Notes: a model not told the origin generated them from the letters alone. A stretch of DNA of 37,872 bases from Candidatus Daviesbacteria bacterium RIFCSPHIGHO2_02_FULL_39_12 (GCA_001777055.1 MFCX01000007.1:1-37872); one strand, 5' to 3'; numbered from the stretch's first letter, positions 1 to 8,689 are shown. Numbers and translations are program-made.

Positions 1-78
1 CGGAAAAATCATTAAATCCTCAAAATCTACCAATATTTTACAAGTTATTTAGAATTAGTGGGGTAATGTCAGATTTTT

Positions 79-114
79 TGATACTTGCATTCGTCATAAA
101 AAGTGTGTTATAGT
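79..114 (+). promoter_or_regulatory. Probable sigma70-type promoter of the fibronectin-III protein gene
   Basis: A TTGCAT element at 85-90 is followed after 18 bp by TATAGT at 109-114, which puts the start of transcription near 121. The -10 element covers an in-frame GTG at 103, so the ATG at 139 is the better start codon. No Shine-Dalgarno sequence is visible in the roughly 18-nt leader. Confidence 0.5.
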
Positions 115-138
115 ATACACCATTCTGTCCAAATTGCT

Positions 139-1488
139 ATGGGATTAGGATTTAACAAACACTTAACAAAAATTTTAATTGTTATATTTGCGGCAGTATC
201 AATACTTGCCGTTCCTTTTAATAAAGACTCGGTTTTTGGTTATGGACATACTCTGGGTATATCGGCTGTCAGTTTAGCCTCCACTACCACTCAGGACACC
301 CCGATTGATTTAAGCAGCTCTGTCAGCACAGTCGCAGATGGCAATATCGGCACCCAACCGGTAACAAGCTATGACGGAGGTAGTTTAACTAACGTTGATT
401 TAACTAATTTAGGAAATATCGGCGGTCAAATCCCAACTGTAGGTAAAGCAGTAACTTTAGTTTCCTCCACTCCCGGCATTCCAATCACTATTGCCAGTAA
501 CCGTGTTTCTAATGCCAGTGTGGTCATTCCCAACAATACCACCATTTTGGCGCCTGCTGCCTGGGATGGGACTATCACTCCGCCTGCAGCCGGCTCTAGT
601 ACCGGTACTGCTCCAAGCGGTTTTTCAGTAGGCGGCTCTATAGTGGAGGTAGGTTCATCTACAGCCATATTATTGTTTGACCAACCAATAGATGTTGTCT
701 TAACCGGTGTAACAGGACCGGTAGGATATAAAGCTGCAGGGTCAAACGCCTGGGTTCAGATTACCAGCGCCTGCGGCGGAACTTATGCAAGCCCTTCCCC
801 GCCAGTTTTTCCCGGTGAATGTTATAGCTCCAATGGAACGGATACTAAAATCCATACTTATCATTTGACTACTTTTGCTTCTTTGGTGGCGGCAGCTGCC
901 TCCGACAGTAGCAGTTCCGGCAGTAGCGGTGGTAGCAGCGGAGGCGGAACCAGTGCGCCAAGTTGTAATGATTCTGCCGCAGGAGGAGCACCGGCTTTAC
1001 TTTCGGCAACAGCTGCCGGTCCTAATAAAGTCACTTTAACTTGGTCTAAAGCTAAGGATCCGGTTACCCACTATGTTATATCATACGGATTAACCCCTGG
1101 TAAGCCTCTTTACGGCAATCCTAATGTGGGAGGAAAAGATACCACTTCTTATACAGTGGGTAGCTTGTCCGGAGGGACTACTTATTACTTTAGAGTAAGA
1201 GCCGGTAATGGCTGTAACGGCGGGCCTTATTCTAATGAAATAGCAGTCAGGCCGGCCGGTGCATTTGTTTCTACCCCGGCTGCCGGATTTTTACCGGGAG
1301 TATTAGGTACTACAAAGACTGTCCAGGAACCCGCCGGTGAAAAACCGTCACAAAGTGATCAACCTTCTCAAAAATCTGACTTAGTTTCTCAGCAACCTAA
1401 AAGTATGGCATCCACTCAGTACGGTGGACTGCTGGGTAGTTTTTTCCGCTTTATCTTTGGATTCATTAGTAGTCTTTTCGGCAGATAA
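139..1488 (+). CDS. Secreted fibronectin type III domain protein
   Basis: A surface or secreted protein of about 449 residues. It opens with a basic stretch and a hydrophobic segment (ILIVIFAAVSILAV) that reads as a signal peptide or N-terminal anchor. A Ser/Thr/Gly-rich region without a recognised fold follows, then a Gly/Ser linker (SSSGSSGGSSGGG) and a clear fibronectin-III domain (VTLTW, HYVISYG, TTYYFRVRAGN, YSNEIAV). The tail ends in a Gln/Ser/Pro-rich linker and a hydrophobic, aromatic segment (LGSFFRFIFGFISSLFGR) that may hold the protein in the membrane. I see no LPxTG sorting signal. Fibronectin-III domains usually serve binding or spacing, so a role in cell-surface contact is an inference. 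The ATG at 139 is preferred over GTG 103 because the promoter overlaps the latter. The gene converges on the next one with a gap of only 13 bp. Confidence 0.8.
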   Translation: MGLGFNKHLTKILIVIFAAVSILAVPFNKDSVFGYGHTLGISAVSLASTTTQDTPIDLSSSVSTVADGNIGTQPVTSYDGGSLTNVDLTNLGNIGGQIPTVGKAVTLVSSTPGIPITIASNRVSNASVVIPNNTTILAPAAWDGTITPPAAGSSTGTAPSGFSVGGSIVEVGSSTAILLFDQPIDVVLTGVTGPVGYKAAGSNAWVQITSACGGTYASPSPPVFPGECYSSNGTDTKIHTYHLTTFASLVAAAASDSSSSGSSGGSSGGGTSAPSCNDSAAGGAPALLSATAAGPNKVTLTWSKAKDPVTHYVISYGLTPGKPLYGNPNVGGKDTTSYTVGSLSGGTTYYFRVRAGNGCNGGPYSNEIAVRPAGAFVSTPAAGFLPGVLGTTKTVQEPAGEKPSQSDQPSQKSDLVSQQPKSMASTQYGGLLGSFFRFIFGFISSLFGR

Positions 1489-1501
1489 TAATTTTCCTTG
1501 C

Positions 1502-1819
1502 TTACAAATCTTGAAGGTCCTGGTCAACTTGAGAAAAATCACTGCTGTCTGAGGATTCCACATCTACTGCATTGAGATTCTGACTCAAGGTTTCTGTTGT
1601 TACTTGCGCTTCTGCCGGTCTGACTGGTACTTGAGAAACTTGCTGGTTTATTTGCTGCTTACTTAAAAACCAGTAAATTCCTCCGACTGCCAACATTATT
1701 AATACAATGCCTCCTATAAACCATAAAACCATTTTACTGCTCTCTTTTTCCTGTCCTGCCTGCACTGTTGCTAAAGTAGGTTGCGCAGTAGGTTGAATTG
1801 GTTGATTATTGTTGTCCAC
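1502..1819 (-). CDS. Small single-helix membrane protein
   Basis: A protein of 105 residues with a polar, Gln/Thr/Pro-rich N-terminus, one transmembrane helix at about residues 30-51 (MVLWFIGGIVLIMLAVGGIYWF) and an acidic C-terminal tail rich in Ser and Asp. No enzymatic motif is visible. Its start overlaps the end of the upstream coiled-coil gene by 14 bp, so the two are almost certainly co-transcribed and translationally coupled. A membrane tether or partner for the coiled-coil protein is possible, but that is only inferred from the coupling. Confidence 0.65.
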   Translation of the reverse strand: MDNNNQPIQPTAQPTLATVQAGQEKESSKMVLWFIGGIVLIMLAVGGIYWFLSKQQINQQVSQVPVRPAEAQVTTETLSQNLNAVDVESSDSSDFSQVDQDLQDL

Positions 1820-2558
1820 TTGTTGTTGCCTCCTTTGCGCCTTTTTCCGCTTTGGCAGTTCTGATTACCTCTGTAACTTTTTGCTTACTTTCTATAACAA
1901 GCTTTCTTACAGCAAGTAAATCATTATGCAATTTTTTTCTTTGAGTCTGCGCATCCGCTTTAACTTTACTTTCTGAAGTTAGTTCAATCGTGTAATCCTT
2001 TCCTGATTGTTCCGTTACAACATCAGACGTACTTATTATCATTATTCTCGCATCCTCAATTGCAACTCTTGTAGCATCAGGGTCTTTTATACTGGAGTTA
2101 CCTTGGTTGACCAGATTTTCCACTTTGTCCAAAATTGTGGATATAGTATTTAGATGTTTCAGCATCCGGTCTGTTTGATTTGTATTTATCCTGTTTAAAT
2201 TGGTGTTTACTGTCTCGGCAATTTCGGCTTTCTTTTTATCCTTGAATGTTTGCAATTTTTCTTTTAAAGCAGCATGCCTTGAAGCTATTTTTTCTTTCCT
2301 GTCCTCTATTTTTTGTTTTATATTGGCTTCTTTTGAAGCAATCCTGATCTGGACTTTTTCTTTGCGGGTTTCAACTTTAGCCTGAACTGCTTCTTTTCGG
2401 GCTTCAATTTTTTGCTGGATTAGAATTTTTTTGTCGCTTGTTGCTGAAATGGTTGAGTCCTGGGCAAATAGCGGTTTAATTAATAAAAAAGCAAGCAGGG
2501 TATAGAAAATTATGACGGCAAGGTTTGTCAGCTTAGATATTTTAAGAGCAGTTGTCAC
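1806..2558 (-). CDS. Exported Lys/Glu-rich coiled-coil protein
   Basis: A 250-residue protein with a hydrophobic N-terminal segment (about residues 11-32, AVIIFYTLLAFLLIKPLFAQ) that looks like a signal peptide ending near FAQ. Residues about 45-120 are a highly charged helix with repeated blocks of the type KIEARKEAVQAKVETRKEK, which should form a long coiled coil. A second helical region follows at 125-235. No catalytic residues stand out. Proteins of this make-up are common in Patescibacteria and have no assigned function. It is the first gene of a two-gene unit with the overlapping one-helix protein. It diverges from tRNA-Arg, and the shared spacer is short. Confidence 0.7.
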   Translation of the reverse strand: MTTALKISKLTNLAVIIFYTLLAFLLIKPLFAQDSTISATSDKKILIQQKIEARKEAVQAKVETRKEKVQIRIASKEANIKQKIEDRKEKIASRHAALKEKLQTFKDKKKAEIAETVNTNLNRINTNQTDRMLKHLNTISTILDKVENLVNQGNSSIKDPDATRVAIEDARIMIISTSDVVTEQSGKDYTIELTSESKVKADAQTQRKKLHNDLLAVRKLVIESKQKVTEVIRTAKAEKGAKEATTSGQQ

Positions 2559-2631
2559 TTGTAAACAATATCAAATAGAGGCGCTGGATGTCAAGTGCTA
2601 ATTTTGGTAAAATAGTCTTTGGTTTGACTTT

Positions 2632-2705
2632 GCGCCCATAGCTCAGCGGATTAGAGCGAGCGCGTTCTAAGCGTTAGGTCGGGGGTTCGAATCCCTCTGG
2701 GCGTA
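2632..2705 (+). tRNA. tRNA-Arg (anticodon UCU)
   Basis: The full cloverleaf can be drawn. The acceptor GCGCCCA pairs with TGGGCGT (one G-T closing pair), and the D-stem is GCTC/GAGC. The anticodon stem is AGCGC/GCGTT with loop GTTCTAA, giving anticodon TCT. The T-arm is GGGGG-TTCGAAT-CCCTC and the discriminator is A2705. CCA is not encoded. A likely extended -10 (TGGTAAAAT) lies at 2605-2613. The 3' end runs directly into the left inverted repeat of the giant gene. Confidence 0.93.
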
Positions 2706-2713
2706 CAAACAAA
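2703..2713 (+). repeat. Left copy of 11-bp direct repeat flanking the giant gene
   Basis: GTACAAACAAA occurs here, overlapping the last bases of tRNA-Arg, and again at 7469-7479, just outside the right inverted repeat. It could be a target-site duplication or a recombination site. The sequence is AT-rich and short, so chance is not excluded. Confidence 0.5.
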
Positions 2714-2763
2714 TTCGAACCATTTTTCAATCGCAATCGCATTAGTCGACGCATTGGGTCGCG
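2704..2763 (+). repeat. Left arm of 60-bp terminal inverted repeat
   Basis: The segment matches the reverse complement of 7404-7463 at 56 of 60 positions. The longest perfect run, including the GTCGAC palindrome, is 31 bp at the inner end. Three of the four differences fall in the outer half. The outer end touches tRNA-Arg, and the inner end lies 18 bp before the start codon of the giant gene, so the arm doubles as its 5' untranslated region or promoter region. Confidence 0.9.
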
Positions 2764-2781
2764 ACTGAGGACAAAGTAGTT

Positions 2782-5700
2782 ATGGAAGATATCGCTCTAG
2801 CAGAAAGACCCATTATTATAGGTCAACGAGATATTACACGCTTTTCTGAATCTCCCAAAGGAGATGAAGAGCTTGAAAAAGGTATTTGGCTATCATTAAA
2901 TGCATACTTAGGTCGTCATGAATACTATAGACCGGAAAGCAAAGTCACCCAGTATGTGCAAGGAAGATTGGATTTTTTAGTAGATGGTAAAAAAGCTGAG
3001 GTTATAATTGTTCATGATGCAATGCCAGAGGCATTTTCTACGCCTGGTTATGTTGTATTAAGCGATGGTCTTCTTAGCCTTCTTTCACATCAAGAAGAGC
3101 TTGATGCGCTTTTAGGGCACGAATGGACTCACTTAGCAAAAAAGCACATTGAGAGTGGGAATGCAGGTGACCCAATCAGAGATGTAGGGCGTAAAAGGCT
3201 TCATGAAACAGAGGCGGATGTACGCGCTGCTGAGTTGTTAGAAGACAAGGGAATTAATCCTTATGGATTCTCATCATTGTTTAAAAAGTTAGAGCAGGTT
3301 CCACACAAACCGTTATTTAAAAGTGAGAAGATTGTTATCCCTCATGATGACTATGAACATGGTTCTCTACTTGATAGACGTTTAAACTTTGAGCAATTAG
3401 CTAGATTTATAGATTCAAGGCATCTATCACATCAACTTTCTCCACTTCAGCTTGAAGTTGAGGATTTCGAAGGTTATCAAAAAGATACAGATTTATGGAA
3501 TCGCTTTAAAGAATTAAGTTTCTTGGAAAAAAGGCATTTTCTCGAACGCCAATTCCATGCCTTGAGTACGCCAGAATCTGATTCACGAGCAGAGGAGGAA
3601 AGGAAACAACAGTTTCAACAATTAGTAACTTGGCAAAAAGATCTTTTTAGAGATCGTGATTCTACACTCTCGGAAGCAGGTTTGGATTCATTGGTATTTC
3701 TTACCGTCAATACGTCCTATGTTAAAAAACCCATTATATGGTCACTAGAAACAATGGATACTGTAACAAACTTACAAGGTGAACAGGTAGAACTTTCAGA
3801 GTGGGTTTCAGGATATGGAGACGTAGAAGCAATACGTTCGCTTCTATCCCCTGCTAAAAATCCTATTCTTTATGAATCTGGAATTGTACTCAGCGGCTAT
3901 GATGTTGAGACGATAGGTACATCTTTACTTACAAACTATGTTTTGCAAAAAGATAATTTAGATTTGAGGGCATACAGACAATTAGTCGAACAACTACCTT
4001 ATCACGATAAATATTATTATGCTCCTATTGTTGAATATGCATTTGATAAAAATATTTTCAGCACGGATTTAGCTGTATCATTTGCAGATATGCTTAGTGG
4101 TTCAAAAGTAGCTGCTTTTGACGTTTCTGAAATGATGTCAGACAAAATAAAAAAACGTCTTTTTGAACGTGGTCACCAACCACCCTCACCATTTAGTGAA
4201 GAGGAGGAAAATGCATTTACTGCTTTAATGAACCAAACCACTGAAGGTGGATTTCGTAATGAAGTTAATGGTCATTTGATCAGTGCTAGAATCTCAGCTC
4301 TAGAAAGACTTAGTGGTGATCCAATTGCTTTTTTTAAATATGTCTCTGGCTTTATGCATGATTATAACCTTAAGGAAAATCAAAATTATATGATCCTTCA
4401 GGATGCTATGTTTCAGAGAATGACACCTGCTGATGCGCTTAAAGTTCTTACAAAATGGGCAGAAGCAAACTCCTATGACGTCGAGGAATCGCACTTCGGA
4501 AAAACATTTGGAGAAGGATACTCGGGCATAAAGAGCTTTAAGCGTGATGATGAGCCATCAAGAATAATAAACGCTAAGGATTTTCTCGATAGACTATTAG
4601 TAATGGCTATATGTATGGAAAAAGAACTCTTTTTAATCAATACTGAGTCAAATCTAGATCGCCTTGCGGATTCACGACTCACTTCGGCAAGAGTAGAGAC
4701 GATTTTAGATGGTATCAGGGAAGCTCCTCAAAGAGCTAGGGAGCTTGGTTTTATCGTGAATTGGGATGTTCTCCCTAGAGATCTTAGCAGATTTTCAAAG
4801 CTTATCAAGGGGATTAGATCAAAGTCTCTTAAGAAGGCAGCTACCACAAGAGCCTCTCTCGTGCCTCTTATAGAACATTTACCAGTTTTTGGTATAGAAG
4901 GAACACTTGCAGATCAGCAAATGTGGCAAAAAGTATCAAATCAATTATTAAGAAGTAAGGATGTTACAAACATTAATACACTTCTTGAGTTTCTAGCTGT
5001 TTCATTATTAGCAAATAACACACAAATACTTTTACAAGTTCCTCCTGAAATTGCAAAAAGAATAGCGCAGTCTATGACATTTGATGAGGCTGTTGAATTC
5101 GTTGGTCAAAGATTTCCTAACTTATCGCCTCATATTTTTGCAAGAGCGTTAGATTATCTCATAGAAGATCGTGCTAGAACCCTTGCTGATTTTTCTAAAC
5201 TTGAGCAATTAATGCATGATAATGTCCGAAGATATTTTGTTGACGAAGAAGCAATTGGCGAAGCAGCTCTTGCTGATACTTTTCTTATAGAACCAGGCAA
5301 AGGATTTGAAGAGGATCCCAGACAATTTCATGGTGTAATTGAACAGAGACATGGTGTTGAACCAGTAAGACTACTGGAAGCTCTTCTTAAATCTAGGACA
5401 TCTGATGAGGCACTTAAGAAATATATATTTGATCAATGGTGGCAGTGCTATCGTTTTTCTCCAAATGAAGACATACATAACTTCTTTGCATTAGAAGCTT
5501 ATCCGGAAATGAAACGTCAGGGTGAAGGAAGATTAGTATGGTGGGTTAAACATGGACCTGAAAGTGAAGACATTAGATATAAACCATTTACTGAGACTGT
5601 CCGTTCAGTTTATTTGGCTGACTCTGGTATGAAATATGCTATTTTGCGTAAAATTCTCACTGGCCATATGGGAGTACTATCTTATCCTGAAGGAAAAAGA

Positions 5701-7275
5701 AGACTGCAAGATACATTCTTTTCTGATTGGCTTCGTTTTGAAAATGATTCAAGAGAAGAGCAAGTTACAAGGGGCTTAGTATCCTCTTTGCTAGAGGTTG
5801 GAACACAAGAAGAACTTTATGATCATTTAAACGGGGTCCTTATGGATTTAATCCTTCAATACCCTCAGACAAAGTATAAAGATTCAAAAATTTACTGGGC
5901 AAAGGCTAAAGAAAAAGCTGAAGATTTTAAGAAAACAGGACTTTTACCTACATATGATGATCATGACGTTGAGGTTTTGGCCCAACGACTTTATGTATTA
6001 ATGCAGGGAGGAATAAAGGAAGGTCCAGCAACTGAGGTTTCTACTGAAGAGCTAAGGTTACTATCTCTTTTTGGAGAGCAGCGCCAGGATGAGGTGAGGC
6101 ATACTTTTACTCCTTGGGAATTGGCATTACTTGTAGGCAAACAATTTGGAGTAGGGGTTAGAATGTTACAATTCGCAGGCCAGTATTTCCCAATACCAGA
6201 GGAGCTTACTCAAGAGTATTCTCAAGTATATGATCAAGTTAGGGGGCAATCTAGACTTCAGGCATATAGAATACTCATGAGAGAAGCTGCACAACATCCT
6301 GAAGTTGCTGAATTAGTAGATGATATAGAAGAGATACGACCTAGAGTTGGTGGGGGATCGTTAATGACTGTTTATGAAGTGCAGCTAAAAAATGGTCGGC
6401 GTGAAGTAGTCGCAGTTAAAAATCCAAACGTGGAATATAACTTAACTAAAACAATTGATTTATTACGTCGGTCTATTAAACGTGCTCAGGAAATAAATCC
6501 AAATGAAAGAAATTATGCGTTACTTGATACTTTATTAGGAGATGTAGATGCTTGGATGCGTGATGAGGTTTCAGACCCACGCTTTGAAGAAAAAGATACT
6601 TTGTTCAGAGCTCAAAATGACGGATGGAATGCAGATGGGACAAATAAATATAGTCTTTTTGTTCCTCAATCTGTGCCCACTGGAACTAGATATCTAAGAA
6701 GAGAGGAGTTTGTGGAAGGTAGAAACCTAACTGCGCTCACTATCACTGATGAAGAATCAAATATTAGTGAAGGTAGAATTAACAGAGAGGATTACCAACA
6801 AGCGATTGTGTTACTTACAAAAAGTTATCTACGCCAAATTGCAGAAACGGGTTTAGTTCATGCTGATATTCACCCTGGTAATTTCCGTATAACTGCAGAT
6901 AACCAAAGGCTCGCAGTATTCGATAGATATAATATGCTAGAACTGGACGAAAATGATAGAGAGTTCGTTCAAAATTTAGTTGGAGCTGCTTTTATTGGAG
7001 GGAAAGAAGGAGTTAGAAATATCTTTCTGGAGTATCTTATGCAGCTAGATGAGAATCAGAAAATTGCTGATAGGAGGGATGAGTTAAACGAAGCACTCAA
7101 AGGAATCGGTGGGGAAAGTCTGGAAGGTGAAATTATTGATAGTATTGTCACTCTTAAACAGCAAGGAGTTAAAATTCCCTTGAAATTAACCCTAATTGGG
7201 AAAAATTTACAGGCTCTACAAACATTGACAAAACAAGCAGGTTTTGGAAGTATTATCGAAGCTTATCTTTCATAG
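2782..7275 (+). CDS. Giant M48-like zinc peptidase / ABC1 (UbiB-like) kinase fusion
   Basis: A 1497-residue protein. The N-terminal domain (about 1-240) carries the zinc-peptidase motif HEWTH at 113-117 and a downstream HETEADVRAAELL helix (141-153) that supplies the acidic third ligand, as in peptidase family M48. No membrane helices flank it, unlike HtpX or Ste24, so it is probably cytosolic. Residues about 250-1150 are long, helical and unrecognised. The C-terminal domain (about 1185-1497) is an ABC1/UbiB-type atypical kinase. It has a glycine-rich loop near 1190 (VGGGSLMTVYEV), AVK with Lys1213, the catalytic loop HADIHPGN (1360-1367) and a metal-binding FD at 1380-1381 (FDRYN in place of DFG). 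The KxGQ motif of typical UbiB is not visible. A GAGGA-like ribosome site precedes the ATG. The gene stands alone between inverted repeats, and its base usage differs from its neighbours, which suggests acquisition. Substrates are unknown. Protease and kinase activity are inferred from intact motifs. Confidence 0.85.
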   Translation: MEDIALAERPIIIGQRDITRFSESPKGDEELEKGIWLSLNAYLGRHEYYRPESKVTQYVQGRLDFLVDGKKAEVIIVHDAMPEAFSTPGYVVLSDGLLSLLSHQEELDALLGHEWTHLAKKHIESGNAGDPIRDVGRKRLHETEADVRAAELLEDKGINPYGFSSLFKKLEQVPHKPLFKSEKIVIPHDDYEHGSLLDRRLNFEQLARFIDSRHLSHQLSPLQLEVEDFEGYQKDTDLWNRFKELSFLEKRHFLERQFHALSTPESDSRAEEERKQQFQQLVTWQKDLFRDRDSTLSEAGLDSLVFLTVNTSYVKKPIIWSLETMDTVTNLQGEQVELSEWVSGYGDVEAIRSLLSPAKNPILYESGIVLSGYDVETIGTSLLTNYVLQKDNLDLRAYRQLVEQLPYHDKYYYAPIVEYAFDKNIFSTDLAVSFADMLSGSKVAAFDVSEMMSDKIKKRLFERGHQPPSPFSEEEENAFTALMNQTTEGGFRNEVNGHLISARISALERLSGDPIAFFKYVSGFMHDYNLKENQNYMILQDAMFQRMTPADALKVLTKWAEANSYDVEESHFGKTFGEGYSGIKSFKRDDEPSRIINAKDFLDRLLVMAICMEKELFLINTESNLDRLADSRLTSARVETILDGIREAPQRARELGFIVNWDVLPRDLSRFSKLIKGIRSKSLKKAATTRASLVPLIEHLPVFGIEGTLADQQMWQKVSNQLLRSKDVTNINTLLEFLAVSLLANNTQILLQVPPEIAKRIAQSMTFDEAVEFVGQRFPNLSPHIFARALDYLIEDRARTLADFSKLEQLMHDNVRRYFVDEEAIGEAALADTFLIEPGKGFEEDPRQFHGVIEQRHGVEPVRLLEALLKSRTSDEALKKYIFDQWWQCYRFSPNEDIHNFFALEAYPEMKRQGEGRLVWWVKHGPESEDIRYKPFTETVRSVYLADSGMKYAILRKILTGHMGVLSYPEGKRRLQDTFFSDWLRFENDSREEQVTRGLVSSLLEVGTQEELYDHLNGVLMDLILQYPQTKYKDSKIYWAKAKEKAEDFKKTGLLPTYDDHDVEVLAQRLYVLMQGGIKEGPATEVSTEELRLLSLFGEQRQDEVRHTFTPWELALLVGKQFGVGVRMLQFAGQYFPIPEELTQEYSQVYDQVRGQSRLQAYRILMREAAQHPEVAELVDDIEEIRPRVGGGSLMTVYEVQLKNGRREVVAVKNPNVEYNLTKTIDLLRRSIKRAQEINPNERNYALLDTLLGDVDAWMRDEVSDPRFEEKDTLFRAQNDGWNADGTNKYSLFVPQSVPTGTRYLRREEFVEGRNLTALTITDEESNISEGRINREDYQQAIVLLTKSYLRQIAETGLVHADIHPGNFRITADNQRLAVFDRYNMLELDENDREFVQNLVGAAFIGGKEGVRNIFLEYLMQLDENQKIADRRDELNEALKGIGGESLEGEIIDSIVTLKQQGVKIPLKLTLIGKNLQALQTLTKQAGFGSIIEAYLS

Positions 7276-7392
7276 TTAAAAATGGGTAAGATTTAATTCC
7301 GTAGGTTAACCCGAAATGTCAGATGAGTTAAACTGTGATAGCTAGGACTTCTTGAGTTTGTGGCCAGAAGAGTTCCCTAGAACTTTGGGGAA

Positions 7393-7406
7393 GCGGCTTC
7401 CGCCGC
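7393..7406. repeat. GC-rich hairpin at the inner end of the right inverted repeat
   Basis: GCGGC-TTCC-GCCGC forms a 5-bp stem with a TTCC loop. It has no T-run and so is not a standard terminator. A longer imperfect hairpin (CTAGG...CCCTAG, about 7342-7380) lies between it and the end of the giant gene. Nothing else is recognised in 7276-7403. Confidence 0.5.
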
Positions 7407-7463
7407 GACCCAATGCGTCGACTAATGCGATTGCAATTGGAAAATGGTTCGGATTTGTCTGTA
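7404..7463 (-). repeat. Right arm of 60-bp terminal inverted repeat
   Basis: Reverse complement of 2704-2763 with four substitutions. The inner 31 bp, next to the giant gene, are identical. Such conservation in non-coding DNA points to recent duplication, gene conversion or selection on the ends. Confidence 0.9.
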
Positions 7464-7468
7464 TCGTA

Positions 7469-7479
7469 GTACAAACAAA
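7469..7479 (+). repeat. Right copy of 11-bp direct repeat flanking the giant gene
   Basis: GTACAAACAAA, identical to 2703-2713 and in the same orientation. It lies 5 bp outside the right inverted repeat arm. Confidence 0.5.
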
Positions 7480-7489
7480 AAGTCCCGTT

Positions 7490-8446
7490 TCATGCATGAT
7501 CTTTTTGAAGATAATCAATAAGCTTTTTTAAGCCTTCCTCCAATTGAACTTTTGGTTCCCAGCCTAATTTTTCTTTTGCCTTTGTTATATCAGAGCACCT
7601 TTGTTTGGGGTCATCCTCCGGCAAATCTTGTACAAATTCTACTTCCGAGCTTGCATTGACCAATCCTTTTACTTTCTCAGCCAGTTCCAAAACCGTAAAT
7701 TCATCAGGATTGCCTAAATTATATACCTCCCCTGTTTTCCCTTTATCCATTGCCGCTACCAGTCCATTCACCATATCATCTATATAGCAAAAAGAACGTG
7801 TTTGCGTACCGTCTCCAAAAATAGGAAATGGCTTATTTACCAATGCTGCTTGAACAAATTCAATTACTACTCTGCCATCCTGGGCCATTCTTGGCCCGTA
7901 TGTATTAAAAATCCTCACAATTGCTCCCTCTAATCCTTTTGATCTGATAAAAGCAGAGACTATAGTTTCTCCAAATCTTTTGGATTCGTCATATACTGCT
8001 CTTGGACCAATTGTTGAAACATTTCCTCTATAACTTTCTTTTTGCGGATGTTCCAGCGGATCTCCGTATATTTCCGAGGTTGAAGCGAATAAAAGCCTGG
8101 CATTATTTTTTAGTGCCATCTCACAAAGTTTCCAGGTGCCCTCTGTATTAACCAGCATTGTTTCAAAAGGATGGGCAATATAGCTTTGGGGGTTATCTTT
8201 ATTCGGTGAGGCGGGTGAGGCCAGATGATAAATTTGATCAATTGGCGGACCTTGGGTTATGGTAAATGCATTCACCACGTCGTGATCTATGAAGTGAAAA
8301 TTAGGATTATCCTCTAAATGCTTAATATTTTCCCGAGAACCTGTTATGAAATTATCAACACAATAAACCTCATTTCCTTGCTCCAATAACTTATCACAAA
8401 GGTGTAATCCTAAAAATCCGGCCCCGCCGGTAACTATAATCCGCAT
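7490..8446 (-). CDS. NAD-dependent epimerase/dehydratase, UDP-glucuronate decarboxylase (UDP-xylose synthase) type
   Basis: A short-chain dehydrogenase/reductase of about 318 residues that remodels a nucleotide sugar in the cytosol. The Rossmann motif GGAGFLG is at the N-terminus and the acidic residue VDNF ends strand 2. The catalytic set is FASTSEIYG (Ser/Thr) with YDESK (Tyr and Lys), and RIFNTYGPRM follows. The combination VDNFITGSRENI and HDVVNAF resembles UDP-glucuronate decarboxylases more than GalE, though dTDP-glucose dehydratase remains possible. ATG 8446 fits the family start (MRIIVTGG) better than GTG 8452. The product, probably UDP-xylose, would feed surface polysaccharide made by the glycosyltransferase and O-antigen ligase genes nearby. 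Confidence 0.85.
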   Translation of the reverse strand: MRIIVTGGAGFLGLHLCDKLLEQGNEVYCVDNFITGSRENIKHLEDNPNFHFIDHDVVNAFTITQGPPIDQIYHLASPASPNKDNPQSYIAHPFETMLVNTEGTWKLCEMALKNNARLLFASTSEIYGDPLEHPQKESYRGNVSTIGPRAVYDESKRFGETIVSAFIRSKGLEGAIVRIFNTYGPRMAQDGRVVIEFVQAALVNKPFPIFGDGTQTRSFCYIDDMVNGLVAAMDKGKTGEVYNLGNPDEFTVLELAEKVKGLVNASSEVEFVQDLPEDDPKQRCSDITKAKEKLGWEPKVQLEEGLKKLIDYLQKDHA

Positions 8447-8573
8447 TATCACAACATATCATCTTCTAATTCTATAAACAAGCAACAGGAACTTTTTCAG
8501 CCTCATAGTATTTTATCAGGACCTGTAATATAATCTCCTCGCCATAATTAACTTATGTTACATAATTACCATT

Positions 8574-8664
8574 GTCATTCCCATGAAAGCTTGTCCTCGA
8601 CTCCGATCGAGGATGGGAATCTATACAAATAAAAAACATGGATTCTCGCCTACGCGGGAATGAC
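8574..8664. repeat. Dispersed palindromic repeat, copy A (GTCATTCC...GGAATGAC)
   Basis: An intergenic element bounded by GTCATTCC and GGAATGAC. It contains internal hairpins (CCTCGA...TCGAGG; CGCCTACGCG) and shares the GGAATCTATA and GATTCYCGCCT blocks with the copy at 18548-18633. This is the main content of the 8447-8689 spacer. No protein-coding potential was seen. Confidence 0.8.
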
Positions 8665-8689
8665 ACTGCGTAAGATGAGTAATTGATTT

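Noticed and set aside
103..138. GTG start that would lengthen the fibronectin-III protein
   Set aside because: The codons overlap the -10 box of its promoter, and the ATG at 139 gives a cleaner signal peptide.
2690..2713. Integrase-type insertion at the 3' end of tRNA-Arg
   Set aside because: The right end does not repeat the tRNA 3' half; only GTA plus flanking bases recur. There is no integrase gene in the segment.
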